64,000 nt of DNA from Zonotrichia leucophrys gambelii. Taxonomy: Eukaryota; Chordata; Aves; Passeriformes; Passerellidae. Numbering within the stretch: position 1 is the stretch's first letter; each line of letters begins with the position of its first letter. Below the pieces are notes generated by a model. It did not search any database. It was not told the origin of the DNA and worked only from the letters and a program-made list of their open reading frames with translations. Below, piece by piece: positions 23,241 through 38,182 of the stretch. Location of the stretch: the NCBI RefSeq assembly GCF_028769735.1, contig NC_088178.1, positions 22,766,357-22,830,356 of the forward strand, read 5' to 3'. The translations under genes and the position numbers were made by a program.

Positions 23241-26200
23241 CTGCAAAACATAACATTTAAATATGAGTAAAGGAGGAAGGGTGCCAAAACAAAGGTGAAA
23301 GCAGAAGACTGCGCTGCTTGGTGGGTGTCCCTGACTGCTGAGAAGGTGCACAAGCCTTTGCTCTGGGGCAGCAATAAAGACAGCACTGGAATTTCATAGG
23401 AAGCTTTCAAGTAAACACTTAACTGAAAAATGGGGAAAAGGCAACAGATAATCTATTGCTGTTTTCTGGCATTTTAATGACTTCTTAGAGGCCTTAGAGT
23501 CTGTGGTAGGGGTTGCCTTCCCTGCTGGGCTGAAGGTCGAATGACAAAACTAGCTCCAAGTTGGCAAATTACTCTCTTTGAGGAAAACAGATACCTGAAG
23601 AGAAGCTGATCTTAAATTAATAAATTATCTCATTATCTTTTCTTTTTTCGTCCCATCCCTTTCCCCCCCTCCCCAACTTTGGATGTCATCTGTAGGCAAC
23701 AAGTCACTGTTTTAACTGCAACAAGAATTATATCTCCTCATCCAGTCAGGATTGGGGAGAAGGAAGCCTAGGCTGATGATAGAACCGTGGAAGCTTGGCA
23801 GCTGGGATAGGATATGTGAGACCTGAACTCCAGCAGGTAATGAAGAAAAAAGGGGTAAATGACCTTTTCAAAGCCTCCTTGAAACAATTCTGCCAGAGCT
23901 CTTCAATCCTGTCTGAAGTATTACCACCTATTGTACATGACTGGAATGATGCAGAAAAAGACCTTTTATTTTCATCTTCTAGAGTTTCACTGATTTTAGA
24001 AGAAAGTCAATATAAACTCTCTCCTTTGGTAGGCAGCCATGTGAACTTATTGTGAGCTAAGATAGCTGAAACAAAAAACTAATAAACCAGGACTGACATA
24101 AAGTTATTTTTCCCCCCTAACTTCAGTAGAAGTTCATATTGAGTCTTAATTGCAAGAAATTTTCCTGTCCCTGGGATGGGCCAATGAGTTGTACATACAG
24201 AAAATGGGAGAGAATTAACAGGCAATATGAAGCTGTGGTCTGCAAAACTATTTCTATTACATGGATGCTATGACTTTTATGACAGAAACAATTAAAGCCA
24301 CGTGAAAACTTTTGCCTCCTGAGTGAAACCAGTAAGACATTTTAATGAAAAAGTAATAAAAAATCCTAAACTTCATTGGTGACAATGTACAAAATGTGCC
24401 GCAAGTGAAACCACATGTTTCATTTATGGAACATTTTGTTCTCTTCCAAAAAAGTCACATCTACTACTAATGAAAGCTTTTTTTCTTTTTGACTTTCTTG
24501 AAGTCTGTTACAGTACCAGTCTTGATGGTCACCTCTATTTCCACTGCATTGTGTTTCATCCAAAAGTCTTTCCAATATCTACTGATAATTAAATATTGTT
24601 ACTATAAGACTCACTAGCAAATACTACAGTAACCTTGTCACTTGTAGCCAACATTCATGAAGTTCTTCAGAGATCATACAACAGATAGAGGAGAAAAAGA
24701 AAGTTTTCTAAAACCAGTTCTAAAATTCTCCGTGGTTGATTTTATTAATAAAACACACAAGAAAATACCTTTTTTTTTTTTCTTTTCCCAATCATTCAGA
24801 CTCCCAGTGAGTCCTTTCCAAACTCACTCATACTCACTCCTTGCTCTATTTTATATCACAGATAGATCTGCCGGTTCTAAATTTTTACTTTCTTTCATGT
24901 TTCATGTTGAGGGTGAATGTTCCCCAGTGCTGCAGTTTCCTTTGAGAGTTCTTGGTGCTTTTCAAAGCCTTTAAGAGTTCCTCAGCTATGGCACAGGCTC
25001 GTGGCTGAAGCAAAGCCATCTCCTCCTGACTCACGTAAATGAAGAGGCACTCACAGGCTTGCACTGGGGGGGTCTCTCAGGCCACAGCAGAGAGTTCTTA
25101 ATTTTTATCCAACCATGATGGTGGATCAGTGAAGTACCAACATCCAAATTCAGCCATTTAGCAGCTTGGAGGATAACGCAGTGTGAACTTGGACGGGAGA
25201 GTTTAGGCAGGTAGGAAGGACCTGGACCAAGCACCTACAGACACCCTGTGGGTGCTGAGATGGCAGCAGAGACCAATGGGTGGCCAATGGAAGCCACTGG
25301 AACTGAGCTGTAGCCAAGATTTCTGTTTCCATTGAATTCCTTCTCTGTGCCTCATGCTCTAATCCGTCAGCAACTCCCTGAGATGCTGCAGGCAGGAGCA
25401 GCCCCATGTGCCAGCTCAAGGCTGGGGCTGCTCTTTGATTCCTTGAGTGGTCTTAGGGATATCTGAACACGTACTTTCCACCTTTTAACACCTACTATTT
25501 TCTTACATGTGTTTACCTTGCTCTGAGCTCCCCGTAAACTGGAACCAGTAGAGAGGTGTTTTTATGGGTTGAGATTTTACAAACCACTTAAGACGACTGG
25601 CAGCTCCCTTCTTATTAAAATTAATGACTTTGGGCATCAAAATCCCAGTGGTGGCTTTGAAAGTTTCTTGCTTAATTGTTTCCACTACCATCACAGGAGC
25701 CACAGGTTGTAAACTTGATATTTCAGAACATTCTTTAGGAAGAGAATAAATAAACACTGGAGAAACGTTAAAATGCTGTAACCTAAAGAGGTTATAAACC
25801 AACCACCAGCATGTTAGAGTCGAGTCAGGGGGAATAGAGCCACTGTGGCAACTGCATATTACATTTGATTGATATTCATTCCATTATGCGTGCACTAATA
25901 TTTTTTAAATTATAAGTAATTGCTAATTGCACCAAGACCTAAGACTTTTGAAAGCTGTATGTTGATACATGTTTGCTCCTCTAAAAGAAAAGAAAGATAG
26001 TTTTAAACTGATTTAATAATCCAGTTACAATAATTATACTATATTAACATAAAAAATAATAATTACATTAAAAATAAACAACAAATATTATAAAAATATG
26101 ATTAATTCATTATAAACCTGGTTCTTTTCATATAGGACTTTCATTCTACAGACATTCTGCCAGAAGGAAAATCAAAACAGAATAGGGATATGTAATCCAA

Positions 26201-29200
26201 ATATATTGCAAGAATATTTGAAGATGTTAATTTAATGTAAGAAAGATTTCCTGTAAGATAGTAATTTCCTCATTGATTTCAGTAAAAAAATTATTAATAA
26301 AAAGTGCTAGAATTTATTTATTAATTTTTATTCTGGATTTTCCCCCTAAAATATAAAGGCAAAAACCTGCCATCTGCAATGGGATACCTGGACAATCGAT
26401 CTCTGCATTACGTGAAGCTTTACTGTTAAATTCAACTGCTCATTTCATGGACTATTTCGTGCCTTTCCCTGGTCTCAGTCTCTGTGCACTCTGTTAGCAC
26501 AGCTGCACTGTATGAAACCATGGGGATATAATGGACTTTTTTTTCCATTCCTTCACTACTGCTGAGACAGCTTTTCAAGATACATAGTTATTTTTAAAGT
26601 CAGGGAAAAAGCAAGGCCAGTTTTCGGTTTGTGAGGCCACAGTGCCTTTTCCGAAGAAAGAGTGAGAAAGTACCACCCAAATATCTTGGTCCACACAAAG
26701 ATCTCAGAGATTTTTCATGAATAACTTGATACAATTCCAGGCTTAGAGGTTCCACCCATTTTAAATGTATCATTCCCACACAGGGTGGTCTTGGAAAAAT
26801 GAAAATTATTTCAGGCCCTTAGGTGGGTTTTTCTCATCTCTGACCTTAATTTCCTTCCCGGGGATGTGCAGTCCTGCAAAACAAGTACTCTAAAACAACC
26901 AAGCCCAAATAAGAAAACGCTGGAGTCTCAACAAATATCCTATGTGGCTTGGTCCTAAGGTACAGAAAGCAGTGAAAGCAGGAAAACATTTATTCTTGCT
27001 GGTTCTTGAAAACGCTTAATCCACAGACAAAGACCTCTGTGGTTTTCTTTCACTTCTGGTGAAATTTGCCATCCTTTTCTAAATCTTTCCAAGAATTAAA
27101 AGAACAAAACAAAATATGTAAGTTGTTTGGACCGAGCTGGATGCTCCATTAGGCTGTCTCAGCATTTCTCTCTCTGCCTTGTGGTCTGCAGTGTCACTCT
27201 GTGCTGGCACTGACCACTGACAACTGACTCATCACTGGGATTTGTTGGGGCTATTGAGTGGATCTGGTCAGAAAAATTACATTAACACCATGATGTCCTG
27301 CAATATATTGTTTCCATAAATTCCCAGGCTTAAAACTGCACAGGTCAGGCAGGGCAGACCCCAGTAATGCCTTTGCCCCTGACCTGCCTGAGTAACACCA
27401 GCAACGTTTGGACTGAGTCCCATCAAGCTTCCCCATGGGCTTCCACAGGGCCAGGGAAGGACTTGCCCTTGCTGTATGCCTTTGCTAATGATACACATCT
27501 TTCAGACAACGAAATCATCAATCTCATTTTTTTCAGCAATCTTGCGGTAACATCTCTGTACCCTCAGATATGAGCAGAATCTTCTGAAATCCCAGTCTGC
27601 CAATTTGTTATTTGCATCTTGACTTTGCAGCACGAGCAATGGAAAAGTTTTGCTCAGAAGACTGCCATGCTTTGCACAGGCTTCCAAGCACAGCAACATC
27701 ACTGAGGTTTTCTTGCTTCAGTTCTCAGAACTGTCAGACAAGGGGAGATTTTGTTTCATCAAGAGAGAAGCTGCGGTGATAGCAAGGAATGTGCGATGCT
27801 GCAGCTTCATCCTCATGCCACTGTTCCTGGGATGCAGCCAGCTGATGGCCAGACAGTGAGTTAGAAGTGTTTTAATGTGAATGGATTCTCATAAATTCCA
27901 GTTGGGGTGTCTTTGTGAGGGCAGGAATTCGTCAGCCACTTGCACACACCCTTGCTCCCCTCACCACAGGCCACAGAGACCTCTGCTCCTGGCTCTGCTT
28001 TCCCTACACATCTCTCTGAGAGAGTCATGCACACCCCCAAGATGGGCACCACAAAGTCCTGTCCCACTAGAGGTTTTGCTTTTTTTCCCTTCTTCCATAC
28101 TAGGATGAAGCTCAGACTTTCAAAGCTCTTGGGAGAGAAGCAAACAAAAGAACAGAAAAGCAGGCAGAAATCCTAACCCACCCCAGCACTGCTCATAGAG
28201 CCTCCTTCCAGTGATGGAAACTGTGGATTGAGAGCACACTCACATAACCAGGTGACACCATGAACGTAATGTTCTTCAAGATGAGAAGCATAAATATATT
28301 TTACTGCAAAAGAAAGTAACTGCAAAGCAGAGATCAGAGAGTTAAGATTCTCCCCATACTTAAACTTTATCTGAGCTGCTTCAGGCTAAGTGCTGTAAAT
28401 TACTCTGGATGAATTGGGCTCAAGAGACAGCAAAAGAGAAATCCCTGATTACTCCTGTGAAATCCCTGATTATTCTCTCACCTGATCAGCTTAATTATAA
28501 TGAGGTTATTTTATTTAGGATGTAGTTGCCTTAGGCCTGTACACTAAAGTTAAAACTTCTTAACAGAACTTGGAAACAAAATTGTTTTTTCATTTTTTTG
28601 CACCATAGTCAACTACATCTCATGAGCACTTAAATTAGGTTAAGTAGTTAAATTAGATTATAGTCCACCCCCAACTTGGATGTGCTCTGAATCTATGTCA
28701 GACTATTTCTCTGGGAAGAATCACTGTTGCTCAAGAACTGTAACCTTAGTTTGAAAGCACATTTAGTCCTCAGTATACACACGTATATATGTACAAATCT
28801 GTGCATAAATGAAATGAAATGTTTGTGAAGATATTCACACAGACTGTAATGGTTTCCTTCCCACTTTGAGAAACTATAAAGTAAGAGGAATAAGTAAAAC
28901 TTTTTTTATCTATTCTATTTCATTAGAAGTGGAGCTGGTCTAAGGCACAGGAGAAGAAATGTAAACTTTCTGCACTTGAAAAGCTGAATTTGCTGAAAAA
29001 AAGAGGGCAGCTGTAACATTTGTAACGTGTCATTTCCACATTTTCATGTGAATTCTTTCTGAAAATTCAAAATGTTTCATTTCAGCATTTTATGAACAAA
29101 GCTTCTAATTTTTTTTAGTCTTCTGTTTTCAAAGACTTACATGCTACAAAGTGCCCTTTTTTGTTCAGAGATTGATCTCAATTAAAAAGAAAAACCCAAC

Positions 29201-32200
29201 TAATATATAAAAATGACAAAACTCAACAAAACCCAATTCCTGCCTTCAAAAGCATCCTCAAAATGTTCCATTTTAAATTGCTCTGAACTTATTTTCCCTT
29301 CTTGATTTTTTGGTTCAGTTCTTGAACTGAATAATCCTTTGTTTATGAATCTTTCATGGAAACTCTGAGAGCTGCACGCTCCAGCCCCAGAGGATGGGCT
29401 GTGCCCTCAGAGGAAGGATGGGTTGACCCTCCAGTCTTGTTTCCATTTTCCACATAAATAGCAAATAAGAACCTTCTTTGCTCATGGCAGACAAGCCTCA
29501 CCTCAGGCTCTATTCCCTAAATCTCCACAGTCTTATTACCACCAAACCAATTTAGTGCTAAGCTATTTCTGCCTGGGTAGTTCAGCTTAAGCAAAATATT
29601 CACAATATAGATACTTCTGGTGCCTTGCTGTCTTATGGAAGTGGTACTTAAAGCTCCTTGGATAGAATCCCTATCCCATAGGTCCAGATGGGCTTTTTCC
29701 TGCTCAGGCATCCTGGTTCAACATGGGAGCACAGAGACATGCAGCTGTCCTGGGACACCTGGAAGTCGCCTTCACAGAGGAGAGAGAGGCCTTCACATTC
29801 AAATTACAACTCTGTATGTCCATGCAGCACCCAAAGGTTTGCTACATGAAGTTAACTAAAATGTTTTATTGTCTTATAATAAAATTTTGACTGCTGAGTT
29901 TGCAATGAATTTTAAGAAGCTGACTGACAAAAAAAAAAATACAAAAACCAAATGGGCTTTGGTTTGATTTGATTCCACAGTAGAATTACAGCTAATATAC
30001 AACTTTATATCTTGCTCATTTACAATCCAAATTGAATTCTGCTCCCAGATTGTTTCCACTGAGAATTAGAACATGTATCTGCAGCAGCCCATATTCTTTA
30101 TCATATCTCAAATATAAAAGCCCTACAGAGACACAGCTGAGCAAGGCAACAAATGCTTAGCTTGAGGGACTACAATCTTTTCACTGACTTCAGACTGAAA
30201 CTAAGGGCAGATTATTCACTGTTTGCCTGGTGCTGTTTTCTGCACTTCCCTCTGATGCTCTGGAAGTTGAGTCCTGGCTGAAGTGAGGTACTGGGTGGAT
30301 CACAGATCTGTGCAAGGACAGCAACTTGTGTTCCTGAAGTACCTTGCTCAGTCGAGGCCCTTACAATTGCAAGACACAGATAACATGGGCTCCTAAGTAG
30401 CTGCTATCACCAGAAGGAGAGAGACACAGAGCACTTAAATCCAGCAGCATGCATAAGTGTGGAACCAAAGAGCCAGGAGAAGACCACGTCTGCAAGAGAC
30501 TCCACATTTCTGTGACACTAAATCCACTTTTCTTCTCAACACTGCAAAACATCTGATCTGCTCAGCCACTGACGGCTGCTGAGCTAAAAAAAGGAACACA
30601 GAGGCACTCTGACTTTCTCCAAAATGTTGTTAGAGCCCATTGGCCTTGCCCATATCACAGTGCCTGAGTGTTTCCAAGAAAAGAACAGGACAGTTGTCAG
30701 AATCCCTATTCAGGCCACACTTCAGCCTGTCTGCAGGCATTTTCACTGCACAGTAATGGACAGAGCCCTTGAAATGTGACGAAGTTTGGAGTTCTCCCTC
30801 CAAACCCCACTTGCTTTAATGTCTAATGCTGTCCTGTCAACTCTAATGCTAATGGACTTCACATAATGTCTCTCTATGTATTATTCTCACGTCACAGAGG
30901 GTTCCCCCTCGGTATCAAGTCATGCTGATGGAACTGCTTGTATCAAATACTCTTTCTGTCTGACAAAGCCCTCCTTCACTATAATTCTTCATTAACAAAG
31001 CATGCACATTGCTGCTGAAACCCAAAGGAAGAAAAGAAGGTTTTATGAGTTTGTTAATTGAAACTTATGAGATCAGACCTTGAATATCTAGAATATATCT
31101 GAGGCCATAGGAGAGACTGATTTTTAATGAACTCAGGTAAATCTCACTGTCTAGTTACAAAGAACAGGCTCCAGGTCTTCCTTCCTTAAAACAGGAAAAC
31201 TTGCACTGACCACAGAAAATATCTCTCCTTCACTGAAATGTCTATGATTATTATTTTTATTGGTACACTTAAGAATCCCAGAATTAAATAACGCAGTCAT
31301 TAAAGAGCTCCATCTCAGCAAGCTGACAGGCAAAGGGTGTGAGACAATGACAACCAGTACAAAGGTGACAGCCCCTGCAGCCTCCCTCCCTAACTCTGTT
31401 GGAGACCTCACTGCACAGGAGCTCTAGGGGCTCACCTACCTCCACTATATGTGCATATCTGTTTGTTTGTTTGCCCTGAAATGCTTCCTCTAAGTGCCAG
31501 TTGTCCGAGGGGTATCACAGCTGAGTACTTGTAGCACTGCCTAGCTATGGTAAAACATGTAATATAACAAGTGTAACAGACGTCAGAGACTCACCAGAAC
31601 TATGCCTGGCATCTGGCACAGGTTCCAGCAGTCACATTAGCTTCTTATCACTACACAAAGCTGAACACTGAGAGTGACCAAACTAGGACTTCTCATGAGG
31701 TGGTGCTGTAATACAGCTCAAACTGCAGGGAAGCCAATGCTGTTGAAATGATGCCCATGTGAGATGTTTTAATTAAAATTGCAGGACAACTCATCTGTCT
31801 CTCTGTCTACAATGAGACTGAGAGCTTGGGGCTGCCCCACAAGCCTGTCAGTTCTGAACAGAAGGGGAGGCTACTCTGCCCCTCTGTTGCCTTCCTTCTC
31901 TAGTAAGAATTCATCTGACAGACAGTTGGAACTGAATTATCCCACGTAGCACACAGATGAAAAAAAAAAGACAAAGATCAAAAAAGAGTGTATGCCTTAT
32001 TTATGTGCAAATAAGCATGATGGAGTCAGGCTTTATGAGGAAAGCCCTTTTCTATACACCGCAGTTGAACCTATAGGACTCCTAGACCTCACAGGTCTGT
32101 GGTTCACAGACTGACCAGGGCTTCTTGGAAAGGCAGGAGAGGTAAAGAAAGAAGCAAGTGGAACAGCGAATCCCAGTAATTAAAGAAGAAGGGGAAAAAA

Positions 32201-33118
32201 TAATCAGTCTCCAGCTACATCACCTCATTTAAACCACTTCTGGTTGTCTGTGGATTTCAATTGATGCCTTTCTCTAACATGAGTGGGAATTGCTGACCAT
32301 TCGGCAATGACTGCAATCAGTATGAATGCTTGAGTACATAGAAATTGTGCTAAATTCATGGCTGCATTTGTGAAACAAACAAATGAAACCCTTGTTACCT
32401 CTGCTTTCTTTCAAGTCTATGTCCTTTCTCCTTAAGGGAAATGTTTCTAAAATTGCCTCACAATTTAAAACCTCAGTGCCTGCTAAATGTCAATGGACGC
32501 TGCAATTCCCACCTAAAACTTAATCTACATACAAATTTGATACAAGTGCAAAATTACCACTTAACATTAGGAAGAAACCCCATTCCTCTCGGGAAGCAAG
32601 ATGATTCCTTTGTCACAAACTGAAAAGCAAGGTTTGTTTTGATAAAATGGTGGCAAAAAATGAATCTGTATCTACTGCATTCCCTGACTGCAGGTCAACA
32701 AGTGGAACCACACGCTGCTTCTGGGAAAAGGTCCTCAGCCTAGGAGGCACCATGGAGGAAGGAGGGGGCACCCAGCAAAACCAAACTGGAGTCAGAGGTG
32801 GAACACAATGAGGTCCTTCACTCCTACCAGGACTAGACAAGCAGAGGGAGAGCCACCCACGGACCTGGACCAAACCAGCATCAGTATTACCCCAAGGTGT
32901 TATAGAACTTTGGTTCTTAGCATTGCTGATTTCAAAAATCAGCTTTTTCTCTCTCCAAAGTTCATGGAGGGACTACTGGATCTTTCTTGTGATGGAATAT
33001 GATGCCTTAACTCTGTGGGTGTCAGGAATAATTCCTTAAAATTACTTAAAATGCCACAAATGCAGGCAATGTTACAACCTAAACCCACTACAGCAGCAGA
33101 GATTTACTGCTCTCTTTG

Positions 33119-33502
33119 TAGAATCACAGAATTGTTTAGGTTGGAAAAGACCTTTGAGATCATTGAGTCCAACTATTAACCCAGCACAGCAATGTTCACC
33201 ACTAAACCATGTCCCCAAGTGCCACATGTACACACCCTTTAAATCCCTTTAGGGATGGTGACTCTGCCACTTCCCTGGTACCCTGTTCCAATGCATGGCA
33301 ACCCCTTCTGTGAAGAAATTTTTCCTAATATCCAATCTAAACCTTCCTGGCACAACTTGACATCCTTTCTTTTTCTCCTACTGCTTGTAATTTGGGATAA
33401 CAGACCAGCTCTCACCTCAGTAAAACCCTTTCAGGTAGCTGTAGAAAGCAGTAAGGTCTCCTCTGAGCCTTCTCTTCTCTGGGCTAAACAACTCCAGTGA
33501 GT
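33119..33502 (-). mobile_element. CR1 LINE 3' fragment, 5'-truncated
   Basis: The plus strand starts AGAATCACAGAATTGTTTAGG and reads through the familiar avian CR1 tail in reverse: GGTTGGAAAAGACC, GAGTCCAACTATTAACCCAG, CCACTAAACCATGTCCC, GAAATTTTTCCTAATATCC and AAGGTCTCCTCTGAGCC. The element therefore lies on the minus strand, with its 3' end at 33119. Only the last 380 or so bases are present, so it is a dead 5'-truncated copy of the kind left by target-primed insertion. It lies inside a TRABD2B intron in the same orientation as the gene. Similarity fades after about 33500. Confidence 0.93.
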
Positions 33503-34524
33503 TTATTTCTAGCAATGTTTTCTTTCCCTTTCAGAAATCAGGAGAAGACAATACCACAAAAGTATTTGAGATCCATGTTTATCCACAGTGGATTGGGATT
33601 TACATTCCAGGGGTATAATGAACCCAGAGACGCAAAGATGTGGGCGTACAACATTATTACATCCTTGAAGATTATCCCAGTTTCACTCAATAATGGAACC
33701 TCTCCTTAATGACTCTGGCATGGATATGAACTATAGCCTTTAACAGACTACATGCCAACAGAAACCAGCAACTCTGCCGAGGCTTTATCGTTTTTCTTCA
33801 GTGGAGGGGAAAAGTGTTTATCTGGGAAGCGTTTCACATCACGGACAATAGGAAACTGTTCAGCTTTCCACAAATAGGCTGGTGTGCAACTTCCAAGCAC
33901 TCTCCAAGGAAAACTTTGGAACACTAGCCACGTCTTTCCAGCAGGGATTTCATGTAAAGTAAGTAATGCCCCACATCCTTCATACTGATTTATTCCTGCT
34001 TCATCCTTGTTTCCAGGGGCTGTGCTCACTTCAAACACAACACAAGACTCATCTCTGAACGTGCACTTTGATCACTGGGGACTCCAGATTGGTATCGACC
34101 CTTTAAACATAAACAGGGATGTGCTGTCCCGACAGAAGAATTTCTGGGACTGCCTTTATTTTTGCAGGAGTAATGTGGAAATGTGAAGCTGGGGTCATAT
34201 GACAGCAGATGCAAATCTAGTTGCCAGACAGGCACTGGGCACTAAAGCACTTGGAGCCTGACTAGGTCTTTGCTGCTGAAGCGCTACAGGTTAGCAGGAA
34301 AATGTTACTATTCCTGAGCTGACTGGAAATCAATGGAGAAAGACTTCAGTGTGCTGTTTCTCACAAATGAGAGCACCAAATTGGGTCTTTTCCACTGCAA
34401 GCTGCCACCAACAGAGAGAGGCACTATGGAATTGTGAACTGCTCTGATGTTCCATAAAGCAGTAGGAATGGGAAATATCCCAAATTTAGTCCTTCTGTCA
34501 ACTCTGGCTCCCAGTAGGACCAAA

Positions 34525-34573
34525 TGTTTTCTTGCTGAAGTGACAAGCAATTGTTTTCTTGCTGAAGTGACAA
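34525..34573 (+). repeat. Tandem duplication of 22 bp, 27-bp period
   Basis: TGTTTTCTTGCTGAAGTGAC plus AA is present twice without change, at 34525-34546 and 34552-34573. The identity of the copies suggests a fairly recent duplication. Confidence 0.92.
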
Positions 34574-37500
34574 AAGTTACAAACATGGTGGGTGTAAATT
34601 GAAAAATTGTGTACTATGGTGGGGCTACATGAGGCAGACAGATGGGCATAGCAAGGTCCACAGTGACCTCGAGGGAGTGAATCCTCCAGGTGCTTCTCCT
34701 GACCAGCAAGAGCCTCTGACAGTGGCAGAAGGTCCAGTTTTCACAGGCAGAATTACTGTATCACATATAGCTGCCCACCTAAGCAAGAGGTCAGTGGGGA
34801 GGCCCATGCAGTTCAGTTTCTGCCAGATACTCCCTGTGCCCCAAACTTTCTAAATTTTCACCTATGAATCCCGAAACTGGATTACTGTAGTCATGTGTTT
34901 TTAACAATCACGACTGGAAGAAACTGTCTTTATTCTGGAAGTTCTTCCACCATATGACCGGAGAGCAACTGTACCTACATCCATCTACAGCATCTGATCT
35001 ATTTTTCCTCCCTCCTGTTTCTGTTCACAGGTCCATTTTTCATTCTTCCTGGAATGCAGAGCATTTTGGGAGTATGGGTGGGAAAACAAAATCTTTCAAC
35101 ATTCACTAATAGAAATTTTTTATTATTAATTAACTTTGTGGGAAGAAAAGAAAAGAGAGCTGATCTTCTGCTCTGAAATCATGAATCACTGTGGAAGAGA
35201 AAACATGTCCTCTGAGGTACCTGAGGCCACTTCAGACAGAATGAGTGACTGAGCTGCTTCCTTGGAAAGTCCTGAGTCATCAGACACAGCAGTTTAATCC
35301 CCAGGAAATGGGAAACACATTGGCATGATGTTCACTTGCATGGAGCATGAGGTCCAGAGAAGGGTGAAACTCCAAAGACTCTGGAGATCAGCTTAGCTTG
35401 AGGAAGGATTTTAAAACCTAAATGCTTCTCTGAAGTATATCTGATCTGGATCTGGGTACTGTATTCCCAACACATGATTTCCTGGATGAATTAAACTCTT
35501 TGCAAACTTTACAGATTGCATATGAATTTTCTTTGACTTCTCATAAAAATGATTCAATGATCATGACACAAAAATGCATTCTGGCTTCTAAGGCATTTAC
35601 TGTGACAAGTGCTTCATAAATTCACCATCCTTAATTTACTGTTATAAGAACTTATTCTTTTTGGCATTCCTGCTCCTTCTACTAGCACCTAACTTGGAGG
35701 AGGCTCATATACATGGATCTCAGCCTGACTCTTCACCATATTCTCCCAAAGGGACACACACACAGTCATTTAGGAACCAAAGCTGGGTTGTGGCCAGAAT
35801 GAAGTCACCTGGCTTGGCTGAGATACCATAAGTTGTTAAAAATGAGACTATTTAGCATAAAAATGGGCAAGGAATGACACTAAATCAAACACCCCTCCCC
35901 CCCATATGTACATTAGAGTGACTTTCTACTTGTGGCAGCAATGCAGAAAGGTTTCAGTAAATTCCACAGCTTGCCACAAAAAGATCCACCCACAGGGAGT
36001 CATTTGGTCATGCCACCAGTCACATTACAGTGTTCTGGAGGGCTTCTAACCCCATCTGAACTCCAAGGAATGTCCTTATGAACACCTGATCACTCATGAA
36101 AGATGAAACACCTACTTCTCAGCAAAATTCCTTGTAGAACACTGTATCTTTGATTGCTTTTTTCTAAGGAACTGTTATTGAAGAAACCTTAGGTGAAAGT
36201 GTCAGTGAGAAAAGTCATTGACTTCCTTTTTTTCTGTTCCTTTTTTAAGAACCTGTGCATTGTAAAGAGCTCCCTGAAAGCTAAATTACTACACTCATGC
36301 TGAATCAAGCAGCTCTATCGATTGCAGCACAGCCCACAGACCTCTTGCTGAAGGAGAGAAGTCAGCTCTGGATGTGGAAAAGCTCTCTGTCCTAATGTGT
36401 GAGGTCTCTTTGCCTGACAACGTGATAGTGAAGGTAAGGGAAGTCGGCACTGCAAAGACAGAGTGACAGCAAACAGACCACAAACTTCCTCAGATAAACG
36501 ACATCTTTCCAAGCACACAATACCACTTGATACCTTTGTGCCCCTTGAGCTGTTACAAAGTGCAGCTGCACTTCAGCCCAGATTGATGTCACCCGGGGTG
36601 GAGGCCATCAATCCACAGGACAAGTGCAGGCTGAATACACAAACAAAGTCACACAACCTCACTGTTTCAATACAACACTGGGGAGGGGATGGTGCAGCTT
36701 TTCCAAAGGCTTAAATGAGCTTAGTGACACATCTCACAGAATGACTAACCACCTAAAGCTTCATTAGCCACCTAAAACCAGCCAGACACCTCCTCAAGCA
36801 AGCTGGGCAGGTGTCTGAAGACACGCATGAGCACTGCTCTGGAAAAGCCAGTCTTTTAACTTGGACTATAGAGGGCATCTGCACAACTGTGTGAACATAG
36901 TCTGAGTTTTCCACCAGTTCCCTCATGGCTCCTCACAACCAAAGCTGGGAGAGGATCAGCAACCATCTCATATTAACAATGACCTCTAAAAGCTACTGGC
37001 ACTGATGGAAGCCAACAACTTCAGTGCAAGTTGGATCAGCTTTATCTCTAATAACTATAAACCAAAATTTTCATCTCATACTCATGACCTGAGGTGAAAA
37101 GATCTGCGTTAGAATTGGCTGGAAGCAGAAAGAGGATGAAAAATCAGCTTCTCCTGTGGAAACAAGAACGCTGAAATTTGGCTAGGAAATAAGGTAAGAA
37201 CTAGCTCTGAACTTTTGAAATCTCCAAGGCTCTGTAAGTTTACTATTAGAGAGTTTATGGAGTATGAGATACAGATCTCCTAAACCTGATAGGCTGCAGA
37301 TCAGCAAAAAACCCTAGAAACCTTAGCACTGGCTTCAGGACAGCTCAGCGAGCAAGCTGCCCTGGAGCAAAAAGAAGCAAGCCCAGGTTTCCCCAGAGGC
37401 CCCCTTCCCAAGGAACAGAATTATATGGAATATGAAACAATTTTTTCAAAAGAAACCAGAAATTTTACTGAGGATAAAATCTGATTATACAGCAAAGTGA

Positions 37501-38149
37501 ATGTCCCACTGGGAGAACTAGTCAAGCATGAAATTCCTGCGAAGTTCTGTTCTGTATTCTTACTCCAACACCATGAATTATCTTGTTCTTTCCCAGATAT
37601 TTTTTTGCAGCAAGTTGCTAAATTCCATTCTCTCAGAAGGTGTTCAGTGTCTAAAAGTGGCCTAAAGGACATGCAGATACACTGTCCCTAAGTAATGTGT
37701 AGCCCAGGAAGTGACAAGATAATTAAATTTCCATGGGTGAGAATTTGTAAGTTGATTTTGCTTCTCTACCATGCTTTGGAGATCTTCTTCCATGTTTTTC
37801 CCCCTAGGAGTTACTTTGGCTGGCTCAGCTTTTGTGGCTGTAAGGTAAACACAGTGACAATTAAATTGCAAAGGAAGATATTTTAAAGGCACACAGGAAC
37901 ATGAAAATGTAAAGTGCATATTTTCATGGCTAAGTATTTTAAGCATTGATTGGTCATATTTTCCATTGTTAGATGAATCAATAAATTCACCAGTGCATGC
38001 AGATGAACCCCATTTAATCCCTATGCACCTCTTACTGTAAATTACACTGCCAGAGAACCCCCCTGAATAATGGATTCACTTTTCTTCTCAGAGAAGAGAG
38101 GTAGTGATGGGAGTATGATCCTCAGGCTCAGATCGAGTGAAAGATCCAA

Positions 38150-38182
38150 AGGTTTACAAGAGGTTTACAAGAGGTTTAAGAA
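38150..38182 (+). repeat. Three tandem copies of an 11-bp unit
   Basis: AGGTTTACAAG is repeated at 38150-38160 and 38161-38171, with a diverging third copy, AGGTTTAAGAA, at 38172-38182. It is a minor slippage-type repeat in intron sequence. Confidence 0.85.

Noticed and set aside
23795..24055. Plus-strand open frame of 86 codons
   Set aside because: No splice partners, no known motif, and a length expected by chance in this amount of sequence.
33255..33500. Plus-strand open frame inside the CR1 fragment
   Set aside because: It is antisense to a truncated CR1 tail, which does not code for protein in that direction.
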